NCBI GenBank assembly: GCA_050300015.1
Contig: JBNKWZ010000021.1
Location: 124,001-188,000 of the forward strand
Origin: CAYZQH01 sp050300015
GTDB lineage: Bacteria > Pseudomonadota > Gammaproteobacteria > Pseudomonadales > Cellvibrionaceae
Direction of reading: 5' to 3'
Length of the DNA: 64,000 bases
Of this stretch, positions 1 through 9,500 are shown piece after piece. Under the pieces are notes generated by a model. It was not told the DNA's origin, made no database searches, and saw only the letters and a list, made by a program, of their open reading frames with translations. The position numbers and the translations under genes were made by a program. Numbering within the stretch: the stretch's first letter is position 1; each line of letters begins with the position of its first letter.

Positions 1-193
1 GTTGTGTCATTTTAACGAAGTGGTTGGTGTCAGGCCGTGCAGTGTGTTGCAAAAACCTTCGCTAAAAAGGATCTCGTCACTATAGGGGCAGAGGGTAAGC
101 CGGTCAAGCGAAGGCGTCGAGCTGCCTTGGAACTGCCGCGAAAAGGTTGTGTTCGTGTTAGCATTAGTTGTATTGAATTGATCGGTATTTACT
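1..193. other. Intergenic region upstream of ygfB
   Basis: No gene fits inside this stretch. At the edge, bases 10 to 8 on the minus strand read ATG followed by ACA CAA, which would suit the start of a divergent zapA (the usual neighbour of ygfB), but three codons prove nothing. A weak promoter-like pair (TTGTGT near 147 and TGTATT near 169, 16 bases apart) precedes the ygfB start. Confidence 0.35.
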
Positions 194-745
194 ATGACGC
201 CAACCGCTGACTATGAGTTTTGGAACGATTTTTTATTTAGAGAAAGCGCCGTTTGTACGCCCGCTGAATTTCATGGTGTGTTGTGTGCCACGCAAAGCGC
301 GCATTCATCCAATTGGATAGAAACCGTGCTGAGTGTCATGGACATTCCCGGTGAGGAGGTTAGTACCGAACTGCGAACGGCAGTAGAGGCCTTTTATGAC
401 ATTGTTGGTACTGCGTTAAAGGACGACCAGTACCGTTTGCAACTTTTGTTACCCGACGATGCTTTGCCCATTGCCTCGCGTGTTAGTGCTCTAGGCGACT
501 GGTGTCACGGCTACCTGCATGGTATTGGCAGTTTAGGTGAGGCGACCATCAGGCGGCTTGACGAACAAGCCCAAGAAGCGCTTCGAGATATGACTCAAAT
601 GACTCAGCTCGATGGCGCCGTGGAAGACAGCGATACCGCAGAAGCGGATTTGGCAGAGCTGATTGAGTATATTCGTATAGTGGTATTGACCGTATATTCT
701 CAGCTGAATCCCGGCGTCGAGCCAGGTGCGAATACGACACATTGA
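194..745 (+). CDS. ygfB: UPF0149 family protein (YgfB/YecA-like)
   Basis: 183 residues, the usual size for this family of small helical cytoplasmic proteins. The conserved core WCHGYLHGIG, a block of acidic residues and a second helical half are visible. Biochemical function is poorly defined; in Pseudomonas, YgfB has been linked to control of AmpDh3 and beta-lactam tolerance. It is the first gene of the ygfB-pepP-ubiH-ubiI cluster that is conserved in many gammaproteobacteria, and its stop codon overlaps the pepP start in TGATG, so the two are probably translationally coupled. The identification rests on length, motif and order of neighbours. Confidence 0.9.
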   Translation: MTPTADYEFWNDFLFRESAVCTPAEFHGVLCATQSAHSSNWIETVLSVMDIPGEEVSTELRTAVEAFYDIVGTALKDDQYRLQLLLPDDALPIASRVSALGDWCHGYLHGIGSLGEATIRRLDEQAQEALRDMTQMTQLDGAVEDSDTAEADLAELIEYIRIVVLTVYSQLNPGVEPGANTTH

Positions 746-2085
746 TGGCGACTATGAAACTGAACACTAAAGAATTTGAGCGGCGACGCGATGCTTTGAT
801 GGCCCAAATGGAACCCAATAGTATTGCGATTTTACCCTCTGCAAAGGAAAAGACGCGCAGCCGCGATACGGATTACCCTTATCGGCAAGACAGCGACGTT
901 TTGTATCTTACGGGCTTTGCAGAACCGGACTCCGTGTTGGTACTTATTCCGGGTAGAGAGCATGGTGCATTCGTGCTGTTTTGCCGAGAGCGCGATCCAG
1001 AAAAGGAAATTTGGGATGGCTATCGTGCCGGGCCCGAGGGCGCCGTACGCGACTTTGGCGCTGATGATGCCTTCCCAATAGCGGACATTGACGACATTCT
1101 ACCCGGCCTCATAGAAGGACGGGAGCGGGTCTACTACGCCATGGGGAAAGCACCGGAATTTGATCGCCAAGTCATGGACTGGGTCAATCGTATTCGCGCA
1201 AAAGTCCGTTCTGGTGCGACGCCCCCTGGAGAATTTTTAGATCTCGACCACTTTTTGCACGAATTGCGTCTGATCAAAAACACAGCGGAGTTAAAGCTCA
1301 TGGCCAAAAGCGCTGAGATTGCCGCGAAGGCTCATGTGCGAGCCATGCAGCGCGCTGCACCCGGGGTAATGGAGTACCAGTTGGAAGCCGATATTTTGCA
1401 CACATTTTCTTCAATGGGGGCTCGTTTCCCCGCGTACAACACAATCGTAGGCGGGGGTGCCAATGGCTGTATCTTGCACTACGTTGAAAATAACCAACCG
1501 TTAAACGATGGCGACCTGGTGTTGATTGATGCCGGGTGTGAGTATGAGTATTACGCTTCCGATATCACTCGCACGTTTCCTGTAAATGGTCAGTTTTCTG
1601 AACCGCAAAAGGCTCTTTATCAATTGGTGCTGAGTGCTCAAGCCGCTGCCATTGAGCAAGTGCGTCCAGGCAATCATTGGAATGATCCACACGAAATATC
1701 TGTACGTGTGATCACCGAAGGGCTTGTGGCTTTGGGGTTGCTGAAAGGTGATGTAGAAACGCTGATTGAATCGGGCGCTTATCGAGCATTTTATATGCAC
1801 CGCATTGGCCATTGGTTGGGTATGGATGTTCATGATGTGGGGGATTACAAAGTGGCTGGTCAGTGGCGGGTACTTGAGCCGGGAATGGTGATGACGGTAG
1901 AGCCTGGTCTTTACGTCAGCCCCGATAATACCGATGTGGATCAGCAATGGCGCGGTATTGGTATCCGCATCGAAGACGATGTAGTGGTCACCAAATCGGG
2001 TTGTCGCGTTTTAACCGAAGGCGTACCCAAAACCGTGGAGGCCATCGAAGCTCTAATGGCCAGCCCAAAGGTTAACCCCGCGTGA
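745..2085 (+). CDS. pepP: Xaa-Pro aminopeptidase (M24B)
   Basis: 446 residues. This is a dinuclear-metal aminopeptidase that removes an N-terminal residue preceding proline. The N-terminal creatinase-like domain is followed by the pita-bread catalytic domain. The metal ligands typical of M24 are visible: LVLIDAGCEYEYYASDITRTF (two Asp), HRIGHWLGMDVHD (His), VEPGLY (Glu) and IRIEDDVVV (Glu). I chose ATG at 745, which overlaps the ygfB stop by one base. A TTG at 742 and an ATG at 754 are alternatives. The gene ends in GTGA, sharing four bases with the ubiH start. Cytoplasmic; no signal peptide. Confidence 0.95.
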   Translation: MATMKLNTKEFERRRDALMAQMEPNSIAILPSAKEKTRSRDTDYPYRQDSDVLYLTGFAEPDSVLVLIPGREHGAFVLFCRERDPEKEIWDGYRAGPEGAVRDFGADDAFPIADIDDILPGLIEGRERVYYAMGKAPEFDRQVMDWVNRIRAKVRSGATPPGEFLDLDHFLHELRLIKNTAELKLMAKSAEIAAKAHVRAMQRAAPGVMEYQLEADILHTFSSMGARFPAYNTIVGGGANGCILHYVENNQPLNDGDLVLIDAGCEYEYYASDITRTFPVNGQFSEPQKALYQLVLSAQAAAIEQVRPGNHWNDPHEISVRVITEGLVALGLLKGDVETLIESGAYRAFYMHRIGHWLGMDVHDVGDYKVAGQWRVLEPGMVMTVEPGLYVSPDNTDVDQQWRGIGIRIEDDVVVTKSGCRVLTEGVPKTVEAIEALMASPKVNPA

Positions 2086-3296
2086 GCCGGTTTGACCATG
2101 ATGTTGCCATCGTTGGTGGTGGTTTGGTGGGCGCATCTTCGGCGCTGCTGTTTAAAAAGGCCATGCCCGACCTTAGCGTGACTTTGATTGAGTCTAAACC
2201 CCTGGAGCAACCCTCGTCGTTGCCCAGTTTCGATCAGCGCACAACGGCCATCTCTCCCACCACGCAAGAGGCGTTTTGCCAGATGGGTATTTGGCAGGCG
2301 TTGTCGCCCGTGGCCTCGAGTATCGAAACCATCCATGTATCTGATAAAGGACAATTGGGGCAAGCCACAATGGGGCCGCAAGACAACGCTGGGCAACCCT
2401 TGGGTTATGTGCTTCAAAACAGTCGGATGGGGGAGGTGCTGTTAAAAACATTGGGTGACAGTGATACCTGTATTCGCTCACCTGAGACAGTGACGCAGAT
2501 TCGCCCCCTCGCGGGAGGTGTAGCGTTAACCTTGGGCTCGGGTCAATGCGTGACTGCGCGTTTGCTGATTGTGGCCGATGGTGCGGAATCTGCGCTGCGC
2601 AAGCAATTGGGTATTGCATACTCGGACCACGATTACGAGCAACATGCCATTGTTGCCAATGTGCGTTTTAGTGCACCTCATCAAAATACCGCCTATGAGC
2701 GATTTACCTCGCACGGCCCAATGGCTTTATTGCCACTCAAAAGTGACGACTCACGCGAGGCAACATTAGTGTGGACTTGGCCGGCAAATGATGTTGCCCG
2801 AGTTAAGGCCATGAGTGACGAAGACTTTCTGAATGGTTTGCAAATGCAATTTGGGTATCGCTTAGGGCAGTTTCAAGCGGTCTCGGCCAGAAGCGTTTAT
2901 CCGCTGTGCTTGCGTTTGGCCAAGGAGCAGGTGCGCTCTAATGTCGTTTTACTGGGTAATGCAGCGCACTTTTTACACCCCGTGGCAGGCCAGGGCTTTA
3001 ACCTGTCCATGCGTGATGCGTTGCGTTTGGTGAGCCTGCTGCGCAATGTGCCAAAGTCGACCTTGGGCGATCTGGCCATTTTGCAGCGCTATGAAGCGAT
3101 ACAGGCCAAAGACCAAGCAAGCACCACCATTTTGAGCCACACTTTTAACCAAGGGTTTCGTAATGCTCGTTGGGGTGTGCCCCATATTCGCAGTTTTGGG
3201 TTTTTTCTGTTCGAGAGTATTCCGCTGCTGCGCGAGCAATTGATTGCGCATTTGTCTGGCCGAATCATGCCGAAGGCTTCTGTGGGGGATTTATAA
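2082..3296 (+). CDS. ubiH: 2-octaprenyl-6-methoxyphenol hydroxylase, UbiH
   Basis: 404-residue FAD monooxygenase of the UbiH/COQ6 family, acting in aerobic ubiquinone synthesis at the inner membrane. The Rossmann FAD motif (VAIVGGGLVGASSALL) lies at residues about 8-23, the middle DG motif reads VADGAESALR, and the C-terminal FAD-ribose motif reads GNAAHFLHPVAGQGFNLSMRD. The start is GTG, overlapping the pepP stop by four bases. The position directly after pepP and before a second hydroxylase is the conserved arrangement. Its paralogue downstream supports assigning this copy to UbiH and the other to UbiI, although the exact ring position cannot be read from sequence. Confidence 0.93.
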   Translation: MSRFDHDVAIVGGGLVGASSALLFKKAMPDLSVTLIESKPLEQPSSLPSFDQRTTAISPTTQEAFCQMGIWQALSPVASSIETIHVSDKGQLGQATMGPQDNAGQPLGYVLQNSRMGEVLLKTLGDSDTCIRSPETVTQIRPLAGGVALTLGSGQCVTARLLIVADGAESALRKQLGIAYSDHDYEQHAIVANVRFSAPHQNTAYERFTSHGPMALLPLKSDDSREATLVWTWPANDVARVKAMSDEDFLNGLQMQFGYRLGQFQAVSARSVYPLCLRLAKEQVRSNVVLLGNAAHFLHPVAGQGFNLSMRDALRLVSLLRNVPKSTLGDLAILQRYEAIQAKDQASTTILSHTFNQGFRNARWGVPHIRSFGFFLFESIPLLREQLIAHLSGRIMPKASVGDL

Positions 3297-3300
3297 GCCA

Positions 3301-4518
3301 ATGAGTGGATTACCGAATTTTGACCTTACTATTGCCGGCGCCGGCATGGTAGGTGCTACCTTGGCTGTACTCGTGTCTCAATTACAACCGACAAGGCGTA
3401 TTGCTTTGGTCGACCCTATGGGTTTGCAATCGCAGTTCAAGGGAGTGTCCGATCAATTCGACCCACGTGTTGTGGCTTTAAACGCTCAGTCGTTAGCCAT
3501 TTTGGCGTCAATTGGTTGCTGGGATACCATTAAAAATTTAAGAGCCACGCCTTATCGAGCGATGAAAGTTTGGGACGGAGAGGGTACCGCTGCCATCGAG
3601 TTTGATGCTCGGGATGTTCATGCGGACCACTTGGGTTATATCGTGGAAAATTCTGCGCTACGAAGCGTTTTACATCAAGCGTTATCGCAGTGTCCTAACG
3701 TGGAAGTCCTTCCCGATTCAGTCGAAGAATGTCACTCTGAGGCTAGTGGCATTTCCGTAAAGCTTGCCAGCGGCGATGGTATGTTAACCCCATTATTGGT
3801 GGGCGCGGACGGTGCTCATTCAAAAGTGCGGCAGCTGACTGGGTTCGACACTCGGGAGTGGCACTATGGTCAAAGTGCCATTGTTACCACGGTTAAGACG
3901 GAATATTCGCACCAGAATATTGCTTGGCAACGCTTTACAGACAACGGCCCGTTGGCGTTTTTACCACTGGCGAACGCTGACCAAAAAGACTCGCACTGGT
4001 GCTCGATCGTTTGGTCCATTGATGACCGGGCGTTAACATCCGTAAAAGATCTCGAAACTCCGGCTTTTTGTCAGGCATTGACGCGAGCGTTTGAAGGTCG
4101 TCTTGGTCAGGTTGAATGGGCGGACAAACGGGTTGTTTTACCATTGAAGCAACGTCATGTGACTCAATACTATCGTCACAACGTTGCCCTGGTGGGGGAC
4201 GCCGCGCATACCATTCACCCGCTGGCAGGGCAAGGTGTTAACCTGGGGTTGCGCGATGTCAGTGTGCTTGCTCAGGAGTTGAAGCGGGCCCACGTTCGTG
4301 GGGTAAGTTTACATGAGTGTGCCACACTCAAACGATATCAGCGGCGCGTACAAACGCACAATTTGCTAGCAATGGGCGTGATGGAAGGCTTTAAGCGGTT
4401 GTATCACACCCAAAACCCTTGGTGGCGTGTGATGCGTAACTGGGGTTTGCAGCGAGTGCAGAATACACCATTGGCGAAGCGGGAGCTGATTCGGTTGGCC
4501 ATGGGGCAAACGGTTTAG
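3301..4518 (+). CDS. ubiI: UbiI/VisC-like ubiquinone hydroxylase
   Basis: 405 residues from ATG 3301, second UbiH/COQ6 FAD monooxygenase in the operon. It has the FAD motif TIAGAGMVGATLAVL, the DG motif GADGAHSKVR and the C-terminal motif GDAAHTIHPLAGQGVNLGLRD. In E. coli the equivalent gene (visC, now ubiI) catalyses C5 hydroxylation of the ring. A longer frame reaches back to 3244 inside ubiH, but the start at 3301 places the FAD motif at the usual distance from the N terminus and leaves only four bases after ubiH. The stop overlaps the following GTG start (TAGTG). Confidence 0.9.
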   Translation: MSGLPNFDLTIAGAGMVGATLAVLVSQLQPTRRIALVDPMGLQSQFKGVSDQFDPRVVALNAQSLAILASIGCWDTIKNLRATPYRAMKVWDGEGTAAIEFDARDVHADHLGYIVENSALRSVLHQALSQCPNVEVLPDSVEECHSEASGISVKLASGDGMLTPLLVGADGAHSKVRQLTGFDTREWHYGQSAIVTTVKTEYSHQNIAWQRFTDNGPLAFLPLANADQKDSHWCSIVWSIDDRALTSVKDLETPAFCQALTRAFEGRLGQVEWADKRVVLPLKQRHVTQYYRHNVALVGDAAHTIHPLAGQGVNLGLRDVSVLAQELKRAHVRGVSLHECATLKRYQRRVQTHNLLAMGVMEGFKRLYHTQNPWWRVMRNWGLQRVQNTPLAKRELIRLAMGQTV

Positions 4519-5819
4519 TGCGCATGAACCCTTCGTCGCAAACGGTGGTGGCAGAGCATAAAAATTGGCTGGTGTGCCATGTTTGCGGTGCGATTCAAAA
4601 TGATGTACCACTCAATCGACGTCAAGAGCTGTTTTGTGCAAAGTGTGATAAACCATTGCGGGTAGAACATAGGCCTTGGCTCGATGCTGCTTCGGCGCTA
4701 ACTCTGGCCTCGTTCATGTTGTTTTTCGGGGCCAATACATTGGTTTTTGTGACGGTTGAAATGGCGGGTCAAACGCATTCTGCCACTTTATTCAGTGGTG
4801 TTGCGGCATTGTTGGATCGCCATCAATGGTTGCTCGCAAGTTTAGTGTTAACAACCACCTTTTTATACCCACTGCTGGTGATATTGGCGTTGTTGTATGT
4901 GCTGTTGCCCATGCAATGGGGGCACAAGTTGCGCGGCCAAAGTGTCTTATTTCGCTATCTTTTGAAGGCGGCGCCCTGGAGTATGCTGGATGTGTTTTTT
5001 CTGGGAGCGTTGGTCACCGTGGTTAAGATGGGGGACATTGCGACCGTACGAGTGGGGCTGGGTGGCTATGTCTTTTTTGTATTAGTGGTGTTACTCAATT
5101 TTGCTTTTTGGGTGATTGACCAGCAAGCGGTTTGGAATTGGCTCAACCCCAACAATTGTTTTACTTATGGTGACGAGGCCAATTTATATGATTGCAGAAC
5201 CTGTGATGCATTGGTGTGTGAAGACATCGTTGCCGCCACGCATGAGTGTCCGCGTTGTCATTCACATTTGCACAAACGGGTGCCAAATAGTCTCCAAAAG
5301 ACCTTCGCACTGACCTTGTCGGCAACCATACTTTATGTTCCAGCCAACCTGCTACCCATTATGGACTACGAAGAACTCAATGTAGGGTTTTCTAGAACCA
5401 TATTGGCTGGTGTGATGGAGCTACTGGCCAACGGGCTGTGGGGAATTGCCATTATTGTATTTGTGGCAAGCGTGGTAGTGCCCGTGGCAAAATTGTTGGC
5501 ACTTTTTTACTTGATGGGTTCGGTTGTCTTTGAGCATCAGGTATCGGCAAAAGCGCGGTCGCTATTATATCGTGCCACCGAAGTGGTGGGTCGATGGTCG
5601 ATGGTGGATGTCTATGTGGTCACCTTATTGACGGCCATCGTTCAGTTTGGGTTTATTGGTGTGGTGGAGCCCGGGCCTGCGTTACTGCCTTTCGCGGCAG
5701 TGGTGGTGTTAACGATGTTAGCGGCAGAGTCCTTTGACCCTCGGCTCATTTGGGATAAAAATATTACCCACCCAAAGCCCAAAAAAACATTTGTCAAAGC
5801 ATTGGGGTCCACTCAATGA
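4518..5819 (+). CDS. pqiA: Paraquat-inducible protein A (PqiA/LetA-like membrane protein)
   Basis: 433-residue inner-membrane protein with two repeated halves. Each half starts with a zinc-ribbon-like Cys pair set (CHVCG...CAKC near residues 20-43; CRTC...CPRC near 225-245) followed by about four transmembrane segments. PqiA works with PqiB and PqiC in an envelope lipid-transport pathway of the MCE type. The start is GTG at 4518 inside the ubiI stop; ATG at 4524 is an equally possible start two codons on. It is the first gene of pqiABC, and its tight joining to the ubi genes suggests read-through from the ubi operon. Confidence 0.92.
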   Translation: MRMNPSSQTVVAEHKNWLVCHVCGAIQNDVPLNRRQELFCAKCDKPLRVEHRPWLDAASALTLASFMLFFGANTLVFVTVEMAGQTHSATLFSGVAALLDRHQWLLASLVLTTTFLYPLLVILALLYVLLPMQWGHKLRGQSVLFRYLLKAAPWSMLDVFFLGALVTVVKMGDIATVRVGLGGYVFFVLVVLLNFAFWVIDQQAVWNWLNPNNCFTYGDEANLYDCRTCDALVCEDIVAATHECPRCHSHLHKRVPNSLQKTFALTLSATILYVPANLLPIMDYEELNVGFSRTILAGVMELLANGLWGIAIIVFVASVVVPVAKLLALFYLMGSVVFEHQVSAKARSLLYRATEVVGRWSMVDVYVVTLLTAIVQFGFIGVVEPGPALLPFAAVVVLTMLAAESFDPRLIWDKNITHPKPKKTFVKALGSTQ

Positions 5820-5843
5820 CGCAAGGTTAAAAAGCCAAACGGT

Positions 5844-7469
5844 ATGGAACCATTAAAACCCGAAATCAAATCTGTTCGCGCACTGTCGCCTGTGTGGATT
5901 ATTCCTATCGTGACGTTTCTGGTGGGAGCATGGTTGGCTGTGCATGGCTGGCAGGAGCGCGGCACCGAGGTGGAAATACTATTCGATGATGCCAATGGCA
6001 TTACCGTAGGCCAAACACAGGTTCGTCTAAAAGATGTGCCTGTGGGCAAAGTCACGGGCATGCACTTATCTTCAGATCTTTCCAAGGTTCGGGTGACGGT
6101 CTCAGTTGATCGGCAAGTCAGTCATCACTTAAGTGAGAATTCTCGTTTTTGGCTTGTGAGCCCGCGTGTCAGTGCCAGTGGTGTTTCCAACCTGGGGACG
6201 CTTATTTCAGGTGTGTATTTGGTGATGGACCCGGGTGAACCTGGGGAGTTTCATACAACTTTTAAAGGCTTAACCGAGCCGCCAGCGGTGAAGTCAGACG
6301 ACAAAGGCACGCAATTTTTGCTGCTTGCCGATCAGCTGGGCTCATTGGATATTGGCTCGCCAGTCTATTACCGAAGTGTGAAGGTGGGTGAGGTTACAGG
6401 ATATAAGTTGGGTGAGAGTGGTTCCCATGTGGAAATTCGTATTTTTATCCAAGCCCCGCACGACAAAATTGTTTATACCCGCACACACTTTTGGAACGTT
6501 AGCGGGTTTGGGTTTTCCATTGGCGCCGATGGTTTTAAAGCGCAAATGGCCTCCCTGGCTTCCTTGATCAGTGGCGGAGTGTCTTTTGAAAATACCATTG
6601 GCTTTCACGCCAGTCAGCGTGCCAATGACAATCACCGTTTTAATTTATACCCGGATAAACAATCCATTGCCGATGGTCGGTACACTTTACGTTACTACTA
6701 TTTGATGAAATTTAGTCATTCGGTGCGTGGTCTATCAGTGGGTGCGCCAGTGGAGTTTAGAGGGATCAAAGTAGGAGAAGTACATGAGATCCAATTGAGT
6801 TCTGTCGCGCGAGATGAAAATAGCTTGCATGTGATGGTGGCGATTGAGCCTCAACGATTAGATTCAGAAGCCTTGCCGACGCGAGAGCAATTTGACCAGC
6901 GAATGGAGAAGCTGGTGAATGAAGGGTTGCGAGCTCAATTGCGTAACAGCAGCTTACTGACGGGAGCTCGATTTGTGGCCTTGGTGTTCCCCAATGAATT
7001 GGAGCCAAGTCCATTTGTTCGCCATGACCAGTACTCTGAAATTCCCACCAAGGATGCCGCTGCCAACCAATTGGATCAGGAATTGGCTGAGATCGCCAGT
7101 AAGGTCAACACTCTGCCCATAAAAGCCCTGGGGGATGACTTAGCCAAAACCATCTCTCACTTGAGCCAATTACTGGCCACATTGGATGAACAAAAGACGA
7201 TGCTCAAACTGGATACAACGCTGGCGAATACGGCGGAGGCTTCCGAGAATTTTGATGCAACCATGCAGCAATTCGAAACCACGCTTAAACAAGTGGCTGC
7301 AACCTTGCGTGCCGTGGAAGGCTCTGTTTCGGAAGACTCTGCCACCCATCTGGAATTCAATCAAATGCTAAAAGCCGTGCGGCGGGCTGCTGAATCACTG
7401 GAAGGGGTCATGTTGCAACTGCAAGAGAAACCCGATGCGCTGCTGTTTGGAGACGATCATGAAGATTAG
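5844..7469 (+). CDS. pqiB: Intermembrane transport protein PqiB (MCE domains)
   Basis: 541 residues. One N-terminal membrane anchor (residues about 15-35, VWIIPIVTFLVGAWLAV) is followed by three MCE/MlaD domains, recognised by the repeated VGxxVxxxxVxVGxV signature (VGQTQVRLKDVPVGKVTG; IGSPVYYRSVKVGEVTG; VGAPVEFRGIKVGEVHE). The C-terminal third is helical and coiled-coil-like. PqiB forms hexameric needle-like channels spanning the periplasm in E. coli. It lies 24 bases after pqiA, and its 3' end overlaps pqiC. Length and domain count match the family. Confidence 0.93.
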   Translation: MEPLKPEIKSVRALSPVWIIPIVTFLVGAWLAVHGWQERGTEVEILFDDANGITVGQTQVRLKDVPVGKVTGMHLSSDLSKVRVTVSVDRQVSHHLSENSRFWLVSPRVSASGVSNLGTLISGVYLVMDPGEPGEFHTTFKGLTEPPAVKSDDKGTQFLLLADQLGSLDIGSPVYYRSVKVGEVTGYKLGESGSHVEIRIFIQAPHDKIVYTRTHFWNVSGFGFSIGADGFKAQMASLASLISGGVSFENTIGFHASQRANDNHRFNLYPDKQSIADGRYTLRYYYLMKFSHSVRGLSVGAPVEFRGIKVGEVHEIQLSSVARDENSLHVMVAIEPQRLDSEALPTREQFDQRMEKLVNEGLRAQLRNSSLLTGARFVALVFPNELEPSPFVRHDQYSEIPTKDAAANQLDQELAEIASKVNTLPIKALGDDLAKTISHLSQLLATLDEQKTMLKLDTTLANTAEASENFDATMQQFETTLKQVAATLRAVEGSVSEDSATHLEFNQMLKAVRRAAESLEGVMLQLQEKPDALLFGDDHED

Positions 7470-8040
7470 ACCATGTTGGTGGTTGGGGGTATGTTTGTTG
7501 GTCTCCTGCGCTTCGGAGCCGACGCGCGTACAACATTATACCTTGCATGCGGTAAGCCCCAGTGGCGTAAGCGCCCCCGCAAGCGAGGGTTTCCAGAAGG
7601 CCGTTGGGGTTGGCCCTATTACGCTCCCCGGTGCCTTGGAGAGGGTGAGTGTTGTGAGTTTTGGGGCAGGGCAACGGATGAACATTGCATCACATGCGCA
7701 GTGGTCTGAGCCTTTGGCAACTTTGTTGCCCCGGGTGATTACCAATAACATCAGTGCGAGTCTTGGTGTGACCAATGTACTGGCACATCCGTGGGGTATT
7801 ACACACCAACCCGATATTCGGGTGCCTATTATGATCCAACAGTTGGCAGGCCCTTTGGGCGGCGATGTGGTGCTGCATGCCCGGTGGCGAGTGCTCGCAT
7901 CGAATGCTGAGCCTGGTATCGTGTATCAAGGGCACTGGGTTCAAGCCACTGAAACCGAATCCATGGACAGTTATGTCAAGGCGATTAATCTCCTAGTCAA
8001 TCAATTGTCGGAGGCTGTATCCAGCTCGCTGCCTTTATAG
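7459..8040 (+). CDS. pqiC: PqiC, outer-membrane lipoprotein of the Pqi system
   Basis: 193 residues from ATG 7459, overlapping pqiB by 11 bases. A lipoprotein signal peptide ends in LLVSC (lipobox cysteine near residue 17), followed by the ABC-transport auxiliary/DUF330 fold seen in PqiC/YmbA proteins, which sits at the outer membrane as partner of PqiB. An upstream in-frame ATG at 7435 would put extra residues before the signal peptide and is less likely. It is the last gene of the long + operon; the next gene is convergent. Confidence 0.9.
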   Translation: MKIRPCWWLGVCLLVSCASEPTRVQHYTLHAVSPSGVSAPASEGFQKAVGVGPITLPGALERVSVVSFGAGQRMNIASHAQWSEPLATLLPRVITNNISASLGVTNVLAHPWGITHQPDIRVPIMIQQLAGPLGGDVVLHARWRVLASNAEPGIVYQGHWVQATETESMDSYVKAINLLVNQLSEAVSSSLPL

Positions 8041-8069
8041 GCGGGCGGTTCGAGGGGTGAGTGCTTGCG

Positions 8070-9383
8070 TTACTTGTTTTCGCCGGGGTCTAAGATACAG
8101 CAATTTCTTCCCTGGTTTTTTGCGTGGTAAAGCGCGGTATCGGCTCTTTTTAAGGCCGACTCAAAATCATTGTTGGCATGCATGATGGTTACGCCAAAGC
8201 TCGCGGTTACAATGAAGGTTTTGGCGGACTGAAGTTCAAATTTTGCGACGGCGGCGCGGATCTTTTCGGCCACGTGGAACGCGACTGTGCTGGAGCTGTT
8301 TGGAATAATCAGTACAAACTCTTCCCCTCCCCACCGAGCAAATACATCGTGCTCGCGGATATTTTGAGTGACTATTGTCGCAATGCCTTTAAGCACTTGA
8401 TCACCAATAATATGGCCCTTTTTATCGTTAATCCGCTTAAAGTGGTCGATGTCTAAAAGTATCACGCCGGCAGGAAATTGCCCTGGTTCTTTCATCAATT
8501 TTGCCAGTTCTGCGGCAAGTCCATAGCGGTTGAGTGTTTGCGTTAGGGTGTCAAGCTGTGACAGTTCGCGGTACTTTTCTGTTTGTTGCTCAAAATGAGC
8601 TTTGTGATCAGAAAGCTCTGAAATTTTGCTAGAGTAAAGGCGGTTCTTGCGAATGAGATTGAACATTTCAATCGCCAGCAGTAGGGACACCAGTCCAACC
8701 CACATGATAACAATGCCCAAATACCAGTGTCGTTCTAAAATTCTTGGCCCTTCGAAATGTACGCGGGTAAACGTTAGGTCCAAGGATTTGTCAGCGCTTA
8801 AGTATTGGCTAAAGTCAAACCCCAAAACGGTGACATTGTTAAACTCCACCGGTAAATATTTACGTTCCAAGGACCTTTGGTTAAGCCACCAATCAGCAAC
8901 AATGAATTCCCTCAGGTCTATCCGGGCTGGCTCGGGAGCTTCAAGCTCAGAAGTGTTGAGTATTAGCGTCATAAATTTTGCGCTATTCCCATCTTCCATA
9001 CTTGAATAAACGGGGTTGTAGTTGCGCATAAATATTAGTACTTTGCTGGCATCACCGCTGAACGGCGTCTCCATTACCAGCGTATTGTAACGTGATAGGT
9101 CCACCCCTTTAGAAAAATGCTCACCCAAAAAAATGTTAACTGTGCAGTTCGGGGTTTTGTTTGAAGGTAAGTTATTGGTGCAAGACAGATGTTTTTGGTC
9201 TTCATCGATCCAGGTGGCAACGGCCACTTCATTTTCCATATAGACTTCAGCTAACGAAAATTGCCATTTTGACGAGGGGACAATCTCAAATTTGATGGGC
9301 GGGATGTAATCGTAAGCCCACATAGCGGTTACGGTGAGTAACACTGCTGTGAGTAATGAAATATGAATTCTACGAGATTGCAT
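8070..9383 (-). CDS. Membrane diguanylate cyclase with periplasmic jelly-roll-like sensor
   Basis: 437 residues. It is predicted to make cyclic di-GMP. There is an N-terminal membrane segment (about 7-24), a periplasmic domain (about 26-218), a second membrane segment (about 221-241), a short coiled coil, then a GGDEF domain. The active site is GGEEF at 352-356, and an RxxD inhibition site (REHD, 343-346) stands five residues before it, so an active, product-inhibited enzyme is expected. The periplasmic part has motifs such as VADWW and EFNNVTVLGFDF, which recall galactose-binding/CBM11-like beta-sandwich folds. A carbohydrate or surface signal is therefore possible but unproven. It is convergent with pqiC. 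Confidence 0.9.
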   Translation of the reverse strand: MQSRRIHISLLTAVLLTVTAMWAYDYIPPIKFEIVPSSKWQFSLAEVYMENEVAVATWIDEDQKHLSCTNNLPSNKTPNCTVNIFLGEHFSKGVDLSRYNTLVMETPFSGDASKVLIFMRNYNPVYSSMEDGNSAKFMTLILNTSELEAPEPARIDLREFIVADWWLNQRSLERKYLPVEFNNVTVLGFDFSQYLSADKSLDLTFTRVHFEGPRILERHWYLGIVIMWVGLVSLLLAIEMFNLIRKNRLYSSKISELSDHKAHFEQQTEKYRELSQLDTLTQTLNRYGLAAELAKLMKEPGQFPAGVILLDIDHFKRINDKKGHIIGDQVLKGIATIVTQNIREHDVFARWGGEEFVLIIPNSSSTVAFHVAEKIRAAVAKFELQSAKTFIVTASFGVTIMHANNDFESALKRADTALYHAKNQGRNCCILDPGENK

Positions 9384-9407
9384 AACTCCGCACCGCCGCT
9401 ACTGACT

Positions 9408-9427
9408 TGAAGGCGTCCCAGCCTTCA
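9408..9427. terminator. Hairpin between the symporter and the diguanylate cyclase
   Basis: TGAAGGC and GCCTTCA form a perfect 7-base stem around a 6-base loop, 73 bases beyond the symporter stop. No T run follows on the minus strand, so a terminator role is uncertain. Confidence 0.3.
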
Positions 9428-9500
9428 GAGAGTTTATTTTAATTGTAGCCAGGTCTGACAGCTTTACCTGAACCTGAACCCTAGATCACAGAGGTGGGGG

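Noticed and set aside
1..10. Start of a divergent zapA
   Set aside because: Only ATG and two codons are inside the window; the claim would rest on gene order in other genomes.
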